NCBI GenBank assembly: GCA_900320185.1
Contig: ONRD01000001.1
Location: forward strand, 1-64,000
Source: an uncultured Bacteroidales bacterium
GTDB lineage: Bacteria; Bacteroidota; Bacteroidia; Bacteroidales; UBA932
Reading direction: 5' to 3'
DNA length: 64,000 nt
Shown: positions 26,838 through 35,299 of the stretch, piece by piece
Numbering within the stretch: position 1 is the first letter of the stretch
Layout of the letters: every line of letters starts with the position of its first letter
Translations under genes and position numbers: made by a program
The notes under the pieces: model-generated
Database searches by the model: none
Seen by the model: the letters and a program-made list of their open reading frames with translations, nothing else
What the model was told of the DNA's origin: nothing

Positions 26838-26884
26838 GAGGGAATGGCTGAAAAGTCCTTGGGACTTGGAGGCCATTCTCTTTT
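26838..26884 (+). terminator. Bipartite hairpin after tRNA-Leu
   Basis: The outer stem GAATGGC/GCCATTC (26842-26848, 26872-26878) encloses the inner hairpin AAGTCC-TTG-GGACTT-like, followed by TTTT. It shares the inner AAGTC pairing with two other hairpins, at 36.7 and 37.9 kb. Confidence 0.85.
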
Positions 26885-26934
26885 CCATTTCCCGGCGCCG
26901 CCACGAAGGAAGGATGTCGGGCCAGCCTCATCAG

Positions 26935-27870
26935 TCAGGGCTTCCCCATCTCCACGTCCGGAGCGGCAGAACCGGCCGAACGGCTCTTGCCGACCAGGAC
27001 GACGCCGCCCACAATCAGTACTGCGGAAAGTACTTTCTGCCATGAAAGGGTATCTATTCCGCTCCAGATGCTCACGACGGCGGCTATGACCGGCTGGAGA
27101 TAGGAATACATGCTCACAAGGGTCGGCCTTAAGCGCTTCTGGCTGTAAGGGATCAGGAAATATGCCACGAAGGTCGCGAACAACACCAGGAAAGCGATCT
27201 CCCAGCGGACGTTGACCGGTATGGCTGCGAAATCCGTAGAGACAAACCCTCTGGCCGAAATCGGCAGCGAAACCAGGAGAGAGAAAAGGAAGGTCCATTT
27301 CATGAACGTCACGACGCTGTACTTGCTGATCAGCGGCCTGAAGACTCCAAGATAGAACGAGAAACTCAAGCTGTTGACAAGCAGCAGCAACACTCCCATC
27401 GGCGAAGTGACGGCCGCACCTCCCTCATGCACTGAATTGAATATGAGCCAGAGGATACCCGCCAGGCTCAGCGCCACTCCCCCAGCCTTCTTGCCGGTGA
27501 TCGGCTCCTTGAGGAAAAGGAATGCGAAGAACATGGTGAACACCGGCCCCAGGGTCCCGATGATGGCGGTATCTATGGCGGAGGCCATGGTGATGGCCAT
27601 CAGGAAGGTCATCTGCGGGATGAAGAGGCCGACCAGGGATGCCAGTGCTATACGCCAGTAGTCTCCTTTCTCGATGCGCTCTTCCTTCCCGAAGGCCCCG
27701 AGCAGCCAGAAGAGGGCGCTGGCACCGGCGGCACGAAGGGTGAACAGGACATAGGGGGAGACTGACTCCGAATTGGCTATGTCCTTGCAGAACACGAGGT
27801 TCAGCCCGAAGATGGTGTAGGCCGCCCCGATTGCCAGATGTCCTTTCAGTTTCTCATTCTGCATGACCAT
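26935..27870 (-). CDS. EamA-family (DMT) transporter
   Basis: An inner-membrane drug/metabolite-type transporter with about ten membrane segments in two halves (LAIGAAYTIFGLNLVFCK in the first; VRWEIAFLVLFATFVAYFLIPY in the second). The substrate is unknown. Starts at 27870 or 27864 fit the fold; the frame extends upstream to 27987 but that part is AT-rich island DNA. The 13-bp repeat bounding the island lies 4 bp before the ATG, so the original promoter was probably lost or moved. Confidence 0.88.
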   Translation of the reverse strand: MVMQNEKLKGHLAIGAAYTIFGLNLVFCKDIANSESVSPYVLFTLRAAGASALFWLLGAFGKEERIEKGDYWRIALASLVGLFIPQMTFLMAITMASAIDTAIIGTLGPVFTMFFAFLFLKEPITGKKAGGVALSLAGILWLIFNSVHEGGAAVTSPMGVLLLLVNSLSFSFYLGVFRPLISKYSVVTFMKWTFLFSLLVSLPISARGFVSTDFAAIPVNVRWEIAFLVLFATFVAYFLIPYSQKRLRPTLVSMYSYLQPVIAAVVSIWSGIDTLSWQKVLSAVLIVGGVVLVGKSRSAGSAAPDVEMGKP

Positions 27871-27874
27871 GTTA

Positions 27875-27887
27875 TACTTCGCAGGAT
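27875..27887. repeat. Left 13-bp direct repeat bounding the AT-rich island
   Basis: TACTTCGCAGGAT, identical to 30,443-30,455. Base composition changes here from GC-rich host DNA to AT-rich DNA. It may be an attachment site or a deletion junction. Confidence 0.7.
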
Positions 27888-28039
27888 ATTTTTGGCAATT
27901 TCCACTCTGTAAATCAATTAGTTCCGCTTCTAAATCTGTTGCGCGTAACAAACGTGCAACAAGAATGCACTTTTCAAAAGCAAGCATCGGAAAGATCTTT
28001 CGGAGACGCAGAATCTCTCTGCATAGTTACGAAAAATCA

Positions 28040-28384
28040 CTAATATTTCCGCTCAGGCTTCGATTTCTCTACAAGGTGTTCAATTAATGCGCACGATAAA
28101 ATGGCTAGCCCACATCCAGGATCCATGACGGATAATGCTTTCTTACCGGACGGAGTTGCCAGTCCTCCCATGAACTCCGAGATTGCTAAAGGAGTAAAGA
28201 ACTGCCCTTTATGTTTCTTATCCTTATGAAAGGAAGAGTCAGCATAGTCTTGGCCAACTCTCTCTGCGAATCGAGAAGGCCGTTCTCCAAAAATGGGATC
28301 AATATGTGACTCTCCCGCCATACACGATTTCATCAATCCGTATTCAAATACAAATTTAAGGATAATTATCGACAGGCATAGCAT
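28040..28384 (-). pseudogene. N-terminal fragment of an N6-adenine DNA methylase
   Basis: The 114-residue product contains KHKGQFFTPLAISEFMGGL and a motif I-like stretch (VMDPGCGLAILSCALIEHLVE), as in Eco57I-type restriction-modification methylases. It ends at TAG before the catalytic NPPY motif, so it cannot methylate DNA. No continuation is found in the other frames of the next 150 bp. The start is uncertain; an ATG at 28333 is an alternative. Confidence 0.75.
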
Positions 28385-28389
28385 GATGA

Positions 28390-28409
28390 TGCTTGCTTCT
28401 TAGCAAGCA
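28390..28409. terminator. Small hairpin upstream of the methylase fragment
   Basis: A perfect 8-bp stem TGCTTGCT/AGCAAGCA with a TCTT loop. A five-T run follows on the plus strand. Its role is unclear, since no plus-strand gene precedes it. Confidence 0.4.
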
Positions 28410-28467
28410 ATCAGTTTTTGTACGATAGCTTTCAAGGGCTCTCGGCATTTAGGAGCAATAAAAAAGA

Positions 28468-28491
28468 AAAACGCTCAATGATGAGCGTTTT
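28468..28491 (-). terminator. Terminator of the paralogous exported-protein pair
   Basis: A 10-bp stem (AAAACGCTCA and TGAGCGTTTT) with a 4-nt loop, followed on the minus strand by TCTTTTTT. It lies just after the stop at 28497. Confidence 0.9.
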
Positions 28492-28496
28492 CTTGC

Positions 28497-29246
28497 TTAA
28501 AAGCTGAGCTTTAATGACATACCTGCTACGGGCTGCATGCCAGATGATGTAAATGGTGAGTAGGTAAAGAATGGCTCAATATCAAAATCAAAGGAGGCTC
28601 TTTGAGCACGAAGATCTTGATTATACATATTCTTTACCTTCGCCACGTGAACGGCATCGCAAATACTCCAGACATTCAATCCAATTCGTGCCGCCGTTAT
28701 TGCCCAATACAGCCCAGAATACTCATAGTATGTGTATCCATTCTGGATCACAGGTGTTCTCTGCGTATAACTAAGAAGGCCAAGTCCAAGATTTGAAAGG
28801 AAGAAACCCGCAGCACGGCCCCATTCGCCGGTTATGGCGTTGCCAAGACCTGGAATAAGAAAGTCGCCGAAACCAATCCAGAAAGGAGTATATGGATCCC
28901 CTGGCTGTCTAACGTAATTGCGGGTATTGTAGAAATCCTTATAATCTCTATACCGCATCCCGGGGGCAACATTATTATCGGTGTTCAAAGCGACAGTCTT
29001 CTGATTATCATTGAAAACCTCATTCTCTCCATTCTCATAGCGTACAATCAGAATCTCCGATTTTGGCATGGTAAATACAGGACCATCAAGGTTACTGTAT
29101 TTTTTATACTTCACTTCAGAGGTCGTCACTTCGAGAATCTTGGCCTGAATATCGGAGCCGTCCTTCTTTGTAATAATATCTTGGGCCGATACAGAAAGGC
29201 AGCTGCCAATAATAACGGCAACAATGATAAGAAGAATTCTTTTCAT
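28497..29246 (-). CDS. Exported protein, second of a paralogous pair
   Basis: A 249-residue protein with signal peptide (MKRILLIIVAVIIGSCLSVSAQ), then a 60-residue domain shared with its neighbour (DIITKKDGSDIQAKILEVTTSEVKYK; NLDGPVFTMPKSEILIVRYENGE). The C-terminal half has glycine-rich hydrophobic stretches and ends in SLKLSF, as an outer-membrane protein would. This domain is common in Bacteroidota exported proteins, but I know no function. It starts 3 bp after the neighbour's stop and is part of the AT-rich island. Confidence 0.8.
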   Translation of the reverse strand: MKRILLIIVAVIIGSCLSVSAQDIITKKDGSDIQAKILEVTTSEVKYKKYSNLDGPVFTMPKSEILIVRYENGENEVFNDNQKTVALNTDNNVAPGMRYRDYKDFYNTRNYVRQPGDPYTPFWIGFGDFLIPGLGNAITGEWGRAAGFFLSNLGLGLLSYTQRTPVIQNGYTYYEYSGLYWAITAARIGLNVWSICDAVHVAKVKNMYNQDLRAQRASFDFDIEPFFTYSPFTSSGMQPVAGMSLKLSF

Positions 29247-29249
29247 AGT

Positions 29250-29915
29250 TTAGAACTTTAAAGCGATACCCATACCGTACTGCTGAGCCCCAATGCTGAC
29301 TTCTGGAGTACTGTGTGCAAAGCCATGCTTGGAGTTATAATCTGCAATGGCATTATTGATCTTGTTAACTCCAACAATATGCAACGGAAGACCGATAACG
29401 ATCAAGCCAGCGCAGATGCCATAAATAGCACCACCTCCTTCAGTATTACCGGTAGCGAGAGAAGCGGTGAAATAACCGGCCGCACCACCAGCACCAGCTG
29501 CCATTAAGACATCTCCCACTGACGATAAGGAGTCTCCACTTTTGTACATCGCATCTGCTTCAGGAGAGAGATAGAGATGAGTGGATTTTTTATCGATGTT
29601 CATTCCATTGATTGATAATCTTCCAGTCCAGCGGTCAAGAGTCATAATGCCCTCAGGAATAGATGTATTAGATTTTGATTCTGTATTGAAAATATCTCTT
29701 TCTCCATTCTCATAGGTAATCATTAAGATATCCGACTTTGAGATAGTATAAACTGGTCCATTAAGATTGGAAAAGTTCTTATACTTGACTTCAGTTGTAC
29801 CAACCTCGGAAATTTTGGCCTTGATGTCAGTCCCGTCTTTCTTGGTAATAATATCCTGCGCAAAAGCAGAATAACCAGCCACAAGCAAGAAAGCAAGAAG
29901 AATTAAACGTTTCAT
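29250..29915 (-). CDS. Exported protein, first of a paralogous pair
   Basis: About 221 residues from MKRLILLAFLLVAGYSAFAQ. The same N-terminal domain as the next gene follows (DIITKKDGTDIKAKISEVGTTEVKYK), then a different C-terminal region with a Gly/Ala-rich hydrophobic hairpin (LMAAGAGGAAGYFTASLA; GICAGLIVIGLPLHIVG). It ends GMGIALKF, again barrel-like. The ATG at 29915 follows the promoter by 21 bp; the one at 29939 overlaps the promoter box. The pair probably arose by duplication. Confidence 0.8.
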   Translation of the reverse strand: MKRLILLAFLLVAGYSAFAQDIITKKDGTDIKAKISEVGTTEVKYKNFSNLNGPVYTISKSDILMITYENGERDIFNTESKSNTSIPEGIMTLDRWTGRLSINGMNIDKKSTHLYLSPEADAMYKSGDSLSSVGDVLMAAGAGGAAGYFTASLATGNTEGGGAIYGICAGLIVIGLPLHIVGVNKINNAIADYNSKHGFAHSTPEVSIGAQQYGMGIALKF

Positions 29916-29936
29916 AATGAAATTAATTGGTTTAAG

Positions 29937-29968
29937 CAAAGGTAATTCATTTCTGCCATTTCAGCAAA
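29937..29968 (-). promoter_or_regulatory. Promoter of the paralogous pair
   Basis: The -7 box TACCTTTG (29937-29944) and the -33 box TTTG (29965-29968) are 20 bp apart on the minus strand. Confidence 0.75.
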
Positions 29969-30002
29969 CTCTTTCTCTTCTTAGTGCTAAGATATAGTAT
30001 GC

Positions 30003-30476
30003 TTATTCGGCAGGTAGGTTTCCGAAGATGTCATTGAGTTTTTGTATCGCCTCAGTCTTCTTCTCCATGACGACATCCGCATAGATCTCGGTGGTCAGGA
30101 CACTCGTATGGCCAAGCAGTTTACTCGTGGTATAGATGTCGCCTCCAGCGGTCAGGGTCAGCGTCGCAAAGGTATGACGGCTGCAATGGAACGTGATGGT
30201 CTTCTCAATCCCAGCCCGTTTGGCCATGATCTTTAAGGCCCGGTCTGCAGTGGATATGGTTGGGGCAATGGGAAACACTTTCTCATCCGGTGAAGCGCCA
30301 TTCCGGTCCGGGAGCAAGGCTTTTGATTGCGCCCCCAACGGAACAGTGACGGGCTGCTTCGTTTTCTTCATTGATGAGAGTCGGATAATCTCCCCTGCGT
30401 CAGTCTGCTGAATATCCCTCCAGCGCAGCGCTACCATGTCACTACTTCGCAGGATTTCAAGGTCCCTGGCCGGCAT
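30003..30476 (-). pseudogene. Tyrosine recombinase, C-terminal catalytic part only
   Basis: The catalytic core is recognisable: Arg in ILRSSDMVALRWRDI, Lys in KKTKQPVTVPL, the HCSRHTFAT box, LGHTSVLTTEIYA with the second His and the nucleophile Tyr. The core-binding N-terminal domain is missing, and homology stops at about 30,455, where the 13-bp repeat lies. The few codons upstream of that are host sequence. It belongs to the family of Bacteroidetes integrases of conjugative and mobilisable elements. It is unlikely to be active. Confidence 0.88.
30443..30455. repeat. Right 13-bp direct repeat bounding the AT-rich island
   Basis: TACTTCGCAGGAT, identical to 27,875-27,887. It lies inside the recombinase remnant, at the codons for its catalytic-Arg motif, and sequence beyond it is GC-rich. 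Confidence 0.7.
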
Positions 30477-30528
30477 TGAAGACGGTTCCGCCTGCCGGGA
30501 CTTACCCGCCGGAAAAGACCGGGGGCAA

Positions 30529-32421
30529 CTACTCGGTGACGTAAGTCCTGGAGAGTAAGTTCTTCAAGACATCAGGGTTGTTCGTCGTGATGAAGTCGAC
30601 GCCAAGCCCGGCGAACTTGAGCATCGAAGCGACGTCGTTGACGGTCCAGACGTTCACGGTCATGCCGAGGTCACGGGCCTGTCCGATCCATTCCGGATGC
30701 GAATCCAGGACGGAAGCACTGTAGTCGATACCGTCGATACCGTCGGCATGGAGGACGGAAGGCTGAAGGTTGCCGCTCAGGTACTGTACCTTCGCGTCCG
30801 GAAGCAGTTCCTTGACCATCTTGCAGTTGTCGAGGCTGAAAGCGATCCAGTCCACCTGGCCTTCCATCCCCATGGCCTTGACCATGTCCACGCAGGCCTG
30901 CACGCAGGCAGCGTTCTTCGCTGCGCTGTCGTGGGACTTTATTTCCAGCACGAGACGCATGTCCTTGTCCTCCTTTCCTTTCAGGAGGTACTGCTCCAAC
31001 GTGGGGACATATTCACCATTGCTGAGTTTGACATCCTTTATCTCGGAATATGTGGAATTCTGGATGACGTGGCTGTCTCCGGGGATTGAAGGGTTGTGGT
31101 TGACGACCACCACGCCGTCCGTCGTGATCCAGACATCGAACTCGGAGCCGTATATCCCCAGGTCCTGGGCGGCCTGGAGTGCCGCAATGGAGTTCTCCGA
31201 GACCGAAGAAGAATGGAAGCCCCTGTGGGCCACCACTTTGGTGGAACCCGTGTCGGATATTCCGTCACCTATGATGAACCTTACCACTCCAAGGGAGGCG
31301 ATACCTCCTCCTCGGGTGACGAAGACCTTGTACTCGCCGTCGGTGATCCCGGAAGGGATCTGCGGGGCCACGAAACCTTCACCCAGCGAAGAAGGACAGT
31401 CGAAGCGCTTTCCGTCCGATGACTCGAAACGTATGACGTCCCCGTCCTTGAACCCGTCTCCATAGATACGGAACCTGCAGCCCGGCATGACGCGGGCAAC
31501 CGTCAGGAAACTTACGTCGTTGACCGTGATATGCTCCGGCTGGCTGTCCAGCTTGACTTCGTTGTAGAGGAGCTTCACCTGCGCGGCCGTGAGCGGATCG
31601 TCGTAGATCCTGGCCAGGACCACTTCACCGTCCCAGGCCGAATCCGCGTTGTCGCCTCCGGGATCGCCCCCGATGCCGAACCACAGGCATGATTCCGGAG
31701 TCGGGAAAGTCAAGTTTCCGACAGCTTCGGACTGTCCCTTCAGGGCGCCGTCCATGTAGAGGTAGGCCTTCCCTTCCTTCTTGTTCCACACCCCGACTGC
31801 ATGGTAGTACACCCCGGCCTTGGGTGTGAATCCACAAGGAGTCCATATCCATTTCGACTTCCCGTCAGAACTGACGTTGGGCAGGAAGTTGAACTGTGTG
31901 CCGCGGGCGGATGTGGAGATGAGGAAGCCTGTGCCGCCACTCTGATGGGAACTGAAAACCTTCACTTCAGCCGAACCGTCGGAAGTGTGGTTGGCCTTGA
32001 ACACCACCTCGAGGGAATGCCCATCGGCGAGAGCGTCGCGGAACGCCTTGTCGTCCTTGTAGTCAATCCTGTAGAATCCGTCGGACACCGAAACGCCCAT
32101 CTTGCGGGTGAACGCAGCCACTACACGGCCGTAGGTGTCGTTCGAGTAGGTGGCGAGCGCCGGTCCGGGAACGTAGCGTACGCTCATTCCCTTGGCAGAT
32201 ACGTCCCGGGCGCTCCCGTCGGCCGAAAAGACCACGTCCAGAAGGTCCGCCTTGGGGACTTTGGCCTCCTCTCCCTGTCCGCCGGGAGAAGGTGGCTGCG
32301 GGGTAACGGACGGTTCTTCCTTCACCGGGTCCTTTTCCGATGCCGGGCCTGAACAGGAAAACAACTGGGCCGCCGCCATGACGGCCGCAATGAGAGTGGT
32401 GATTCTACCAGGGAGATGCAT
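30529..32421 (-). CDS. Glycerophosphodiester phosphodiesterase lipoprotein with LamG-like domain
   Basis: About 630 residues. Signal peptide with lipobox (MAAAQLFSCSG), a Pro/Glu-rich linker, then a concanavalin/LamG-like domain (about 60-290, YYHAVGVWNKKEGKAYLYMDGALKG), a short Ig-like segment, and a C-terminal GDPD domain. GDPD catalytic motifs are present: VVAHRGFHSSSVSENS, EFDVWITTDGVVVVNHN and LEIKSH. It should cleave glycerophosphodiesters at the cell surface; the LamG-like part may bind a polymer. It starts 10 bp after the stop of the preceding lipoprotein gene, so they form an operon. Confidence 0.9.
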   Translation of the reverse strand: MHLPGRITTLIAAVMAAAQLFSCSGPASEKDPVKEEPSVTPQPPSPGGQGEEAKVPKADLLDVVFSADGSARDVSAKGMSVRYVPGPALATYSNDTYGRVVAAFTRKMGVSVSDGFYRIDYKDDKAFRDALADGHSLEVVFKANHTSDGSAEVKVFSSHQSGGTGFLISTSARGTQFNFLPNVSSDGKSKWIWTPCGFTPKAGVYYHAVGVWNKKEGKAYLYMDGALKGQSEAVGNLTFPTPESCLWFGIGGDPGGDNADSAWDGEVVLARIYDDPLTAAQVKLLYNEVKLDSQPEHITVNDVSFLTVARVMPGCRFRIYGDGFKDGDVIRFESSDGKRFDCPSSLGEGFVAPQIPSGITDGEYKVFVTRGGGIASLGVVRFIIGDGISDTGSTKVVAHRGFHSSSVSENSIAALQAAQDLGIYGSEFDVWITTDGVVVVNHNPSIPGDSHVIQNSTYSEIKDVKLSNGEYVPTLEQYLLKGKEDKDMRLVLEIKSHDSAAKNAACVQACVDMVKAMGMEGQVDWIAFSLDNCKMVKELLPDAKVQYLSGNLQPSVLHADGIDGIDYSASVLDSHPEWIGQARDLGMTVNVWTVNDVASMLKFAGLGVDFITTNNPDVLKNLLSRTYVTE

Positions 32422-32431
32422 GGGAAATGAT

Positions 32432-33676
32432 TTAAGGAGCAAAGACGATGATGGGAGTTATCAGGTAGAGCCTGGCTCCGGAGCTGTAGAAATTGACATA
32501 ATACCTCCCTCCGGCGTAGAACATGCTCTCCGACTCCATGTTCAGGTCGATGTGGAGGTCCGCGACATGCTTCCCTTCCCAGTCGTAAGTACAGAGGATG
32601 TTGTCAGTCCCTCCGCCCGACTTTGGGCTCATCGGGAAATACACGTAGCTGTCATCGCTGCCCATACCCTGCGCGGTGTAGGTGTTGACCATGCCGTCGC
32701 TGCGGCCGAAATCCTTGGTCATGACGAAGTTCTCATCGGCTATCTGGTACTTCTTCCCGCCCTGGGTGATGCCATAGACGTTCCTTTTTGGATTGTAGGT
32801 CATGCCGCCTATCCCAAGCGAAGTCTTGATGGTGGAGACTTCCAGGGTCTCGGCGTCGAGGGCCGTCAGCTGGGATGACGCTCCCGTACCGTTCACCACG
32901 AGGACCCTTTTATTCTTCGTGTCGAACGTCATGTCATTGGCATGGTGGCCGTTGAAGTCCTCCGAGAAGGCGACCTGCTCGAAAGGAGAGAGGGTGTATT
33001 TATAGACGATGCAGTGGGAGTCATGGTTCGAGTCTTCGCCGCCCTTCATCGTGAAATAGACATGCTTCCCGTCGGAAGCCGCACCTTGCGCAACAGTGTA
33101 GGTGCCCTTCTGGGGAACCGTCCCGACAAGGGTCGCCTGCAAGGTGAACTTCCTTCCCGACTTCAGGAAGCTGGCTATGAACTGCGGGTCGGCGTCCTTC
33201 CTGGTCTCGGAATAGTTCCCGGGAAGTTCCAGGGTGCCGTCGTGGCAATATTCAGGATTGGAAAGACACGACTTCGCGAAAGCCTCCATTGCCAGGACCG
33301 TCCACGTCTCGTCCGAGCCTGCTATGATGAGCTTCTTGCCGACGACCTTGATCACATAGCCGCTGGTGATGTCGCCCAGGGCCTCTATCGACTCCGTACG
33401 CGCCTTGCTGGAACCGAGTATGATCTCAAGGTCCGTTGCGTTGCTCGATGCCGTCTTGGTGTCCAGGGCAGCTCCCGTAGCCTTCTGGATGGCAACCGAG
33501 AACAACCTGAGGTTAGACCCCAGCGTGCTCGGAGCACAGATGGTGTAGCCGGACTTGCCGCCTTGCACGAAAGTGACATAGCCTTCATGCCCGCCGCTCT
33601 CCGGAGTGTCAGCGGCTTTTGAGGAACAGCCTGCCAGAAGCAGCAGGACTGAAAGGACTGCGATTGCGTTTTTCAT
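32432..33676 (-). CDS. Lipoprotein with GH67-N-like domain and propeller-like repeats
   Basis: About 414 residues from MKNAIAVLSVLLLLAGCSSK, a clear lipobox. Residues 35-145 (ICAPSTLGSNLRLFSVAIQKATG; EIILGSSKARTESIEAL; YVIKVVGKKLIIAGSD) resemble the accessory N-terminal domain found before some glycosidases. The rest has repeated short beta motifs (KHVYFTMKGG; KRVLVVNGTG; SYVYFPMSP), suggesting a beta-propeller. No catalytic residues are recognised. It is the first gene of an operon with the GDPD lipoprotein. Confidence 0.75.
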   Translation of the reverse strand: MKNAIAVLSVLLLLAGCSSKAADTPESGGHEGYVTFVQGGKSGYTICAPSTLGSNLRLFSVAIQKATGAALDTKTASSNATDLEIILGSSKARTESIEALGDITSGYVIKVVGKKLIIAGSDETWTVLAMEAFAKSCLSNPEYCHDGTLELPGNYSETRKDADPQFIASFLKSGRKFTLQATLVGTVPQKGTYTVAQGAASDGKHVYFTMKGGEDSNHDSHCIVYKYTLSPFEQVAFSEDFNGHHANDMTFDTKNKRVLVVNGTGASSQLTALDAETLEVSTIKTSLGIGGMTYNPKRNVYGITQGGKKYQIADENFVMTKDFGRSDGMVNTYTAQGMGSDDSYVYFPMSPKSGGGTDNILCTYDWEGKHVADLHIDLNMESESMFYAGGRYYVNFYSSGARLYLITPIIVFAP

Positions 33677-33750
33677 TTCTCTTCCATTCAATTATCATTG
33701 ATTCCGCAGCACGATGCATAACGGATATGGGCTCGCCAGGGCCCATAATG

Positions 33751-33758
33751 CAAAAATA
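33751..33758 (-). promoter_or_regulatory. Promoter -7 box of the lipoprotein-GDPD operon
   Basis: TATTTTTG on the minus strand, 74 bp before the ATG. The leader between contains the inverted repeat ATGGGC/GCCCAT. Confidence 0.5.
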
Positions 33759-33789
33759 GCAATAAATTCTTATATGCGGTGCACGGAGC

Positions 33790-33878
33790 GCCTCTCCGGA
33801 GCCGTCCCGCCATCGAGTCGTCCCGGTCCTGCCTGGCCATCCTGCCACCTGCGCAGCAGGGAACCGGAGGGGAGAGGC
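33790..33878. repeat. Inverted repeat between the lipoprotein and CotH genes
   Basis: GCCTCTCC (33790-33797) and GGAGAGGC (33871-33878) flank 73 GC-rich bases. The segment is non-coding and looks like repeat DNA, but I found no second copy in the window. Confidence 0.35.
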
Positions 33879-33909
33879 ACAATCTTGGCATAGCATATTC
33901 GCAATTCCC

Positions 33910-33930
33910 GACAAAAGTGTTAATTTTGTC
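33910..33930. promoter_or_regulatory. CotH promoter within an inverted repeat
   Basis: GACAAAA and TTTTGTC are separated by 7 bp. The right arm forms part of the -7 box TAATTTTG (33921-33928), 18 bp before the CotH ATG. A repressor site is possible. Confidence 0.45.
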
Positions 33931-33946
33931 CGAATATGCGCAATTA

Positions 33947-35236
33947 ATGAAAACATCACTTCACTCCATCCTGAAGGCGGTGGCAGCCGCCTCCATCGCG
34001 ATGATTCCGCTGCTCGCCGTATCCTGCGGCGAAGACGGGAAATCAGAGAATACTCCGGTGATCCAAAACACAAACGGCATCCCGGTTTTCAGCATAAAGA
34101 CGGAGAACGGCATCGGAGTTCCTTCCGACAAGAAGATGTCGGTCGGATGCAATATCCGTTACATCGATGTTTCCGGGAAGACGGAGAATGTCACAGCCCA
34201 CGGCAAGATACATGGCCGCGGCAACGCGACATGGAGCTATGCGAAGAAGCCCTACAAAATCAAGTTCGACGAGAAGGTTTCCGTCTGCGGATTCCCGGCC
34301 AACAAGGACTGGGTCCTGCTGGCGCACTACTGCGACAAGTCCCTTCTCCGCGAGACTTTCATGCACACGATCAGTGAATACCTGGGACTTCCCTACACTG
34401 TCCGGCACAAGTTCGTCGAACTCATACTGGACGGAGACAACATGGGGGTCTACCTGCTGACCGAGCAGGTGGAAGGTGCGAAGGAACGTGTCCCTGTCGA
34501 CAACGACGAAGGCTACATCATGGAACTGGACAACTACTGGAGCCAGGAGCCGCTGTACATAACGACGACCCGCGGCCACCACTTCACCTTCAAGCATCCC
34601 GAAGTGGCCAAGGAAGGCGGCATGATGACAGGAGACGACAGGTACAACTTCATCCTGGACTACATGAACCGTTTCGAAGCTGCCATCTACGGTTCTTCGT
34701 TCAAGGATCCGGCAAAGGGATACCGAGCCTATGTGGATGAATACACCTTCGCACGCTGGTACCTGGTCCATGAGATCATCGGCAACTACGACACGAACAT
34801 GTACATAACCATGCGGAACCGCTCCAGCAAACTCGAGGCGTTCCCCGTGTGGGATGCCGAATGGAGTTTCGGGCTTGCCGGCATCGGCCAAAACGGCTGG
34901 GCCACCCCGCCCCAGAAACCGATCGTGGAAGGGAACATCAAAAGGTCTTCGACTTTCATAAGGCAGATGATGGACGACCCCTATTTCGTAAACATAGTCA
35001 AGGACGAATGGGCAAAGCTCAAGGCGCAGCTTCCCAAGGTGAAGGGCGACATGAGGGACTACGCCTCCTCGATCGAGAAAGCCCAGAGGTACAACTTCAA
35101 GCGGTGGCCGATCCTTGACAAATACATCAGCGTAGGCCTTATCCACATGGACAGCTGGGAGGCCGAGGTCGACTATGTCTTCGACTGGTTCGACAAGCGC
35201 TGCGCATGGTTCGACTCCTGGCTTGCCACCCAATAG
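33947..35236 (+). CDS. CotH-family kinase-like lipoprotein
   Basis: A 429-residue exported protein. The start MKTSLHSILK gives a signal peptide with lipobox LLAVSC; the longer frame upstream is GC-rich non-coding DNA. Family motifs include HGRGNATWSYAKKPYKIKFDEK, VELILDGDNMGVYLLTEQVE and WDAEWSFG. CotH proteins are atypical secreted protein kinases known from spore coats. In Bacteroidota they occur as surface proteins with unknown targets. It stands beside a phosphatase-fold gene on the same strand. Confidence 0.88.
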   Translation: MKTSLHSILKAVAAASIAMIPLLAVSCGEDGKSENTPVIQNTNGIPVFSIKTENGIGVPSDKKMSVGCNIRYIDVSGKTENVTAHGKIHGRGNATWSYAKKPYKIKFDEKVSVCGFPANKDWVLLAHYCDKSLLRETFMHTISEYLGLPYTVRHKFVELILDGDNMGVYLLTEQVEGAKERVPVDNDEGYIMELDNYWSQEPLYITTTRGHHFTFKHPEVAKEGGMMTGDDRYNFILDYMNRFEAAIYGSSFKDPAKGYRAYVDEYTFARWYLVHEIIGNYDTNMYITMRNRSSKLEAFPVWDAEWSFGLAGIGQNGWATPPQKPIVEGNIKRSSTFIRQMMDDPYFVNIVKDEWAKLKAQLPKVKGDMRDYASSIEKAQRYNFKRWPILDKYISVGLIHMDSWEAEVDYVFDWFDKRCAWFDSWLATQ

Positions 35237-35299
35237 GCGGCCGCCGGCTGGGGCGCCGGCAAAGCCATTCCCAGAACACGACAGACAACTATAAGCATC

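Larger units (their letters stand above)
27888..30442. mobile_element. Decayed AT-rich genomic island, 2.6 kb
   Basis: The segment between the two 13-bp repeats is visibly richer in A and T than both flanks. It carries a DNA-methylase fragment, two paralogous exported proteins with their own promoter and terminator, and the C-terminal part of a tyrosine recombinase. This is the profile of an integrated element that has lost most of its length. No transfer genes remain. Confidence 0.75.
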
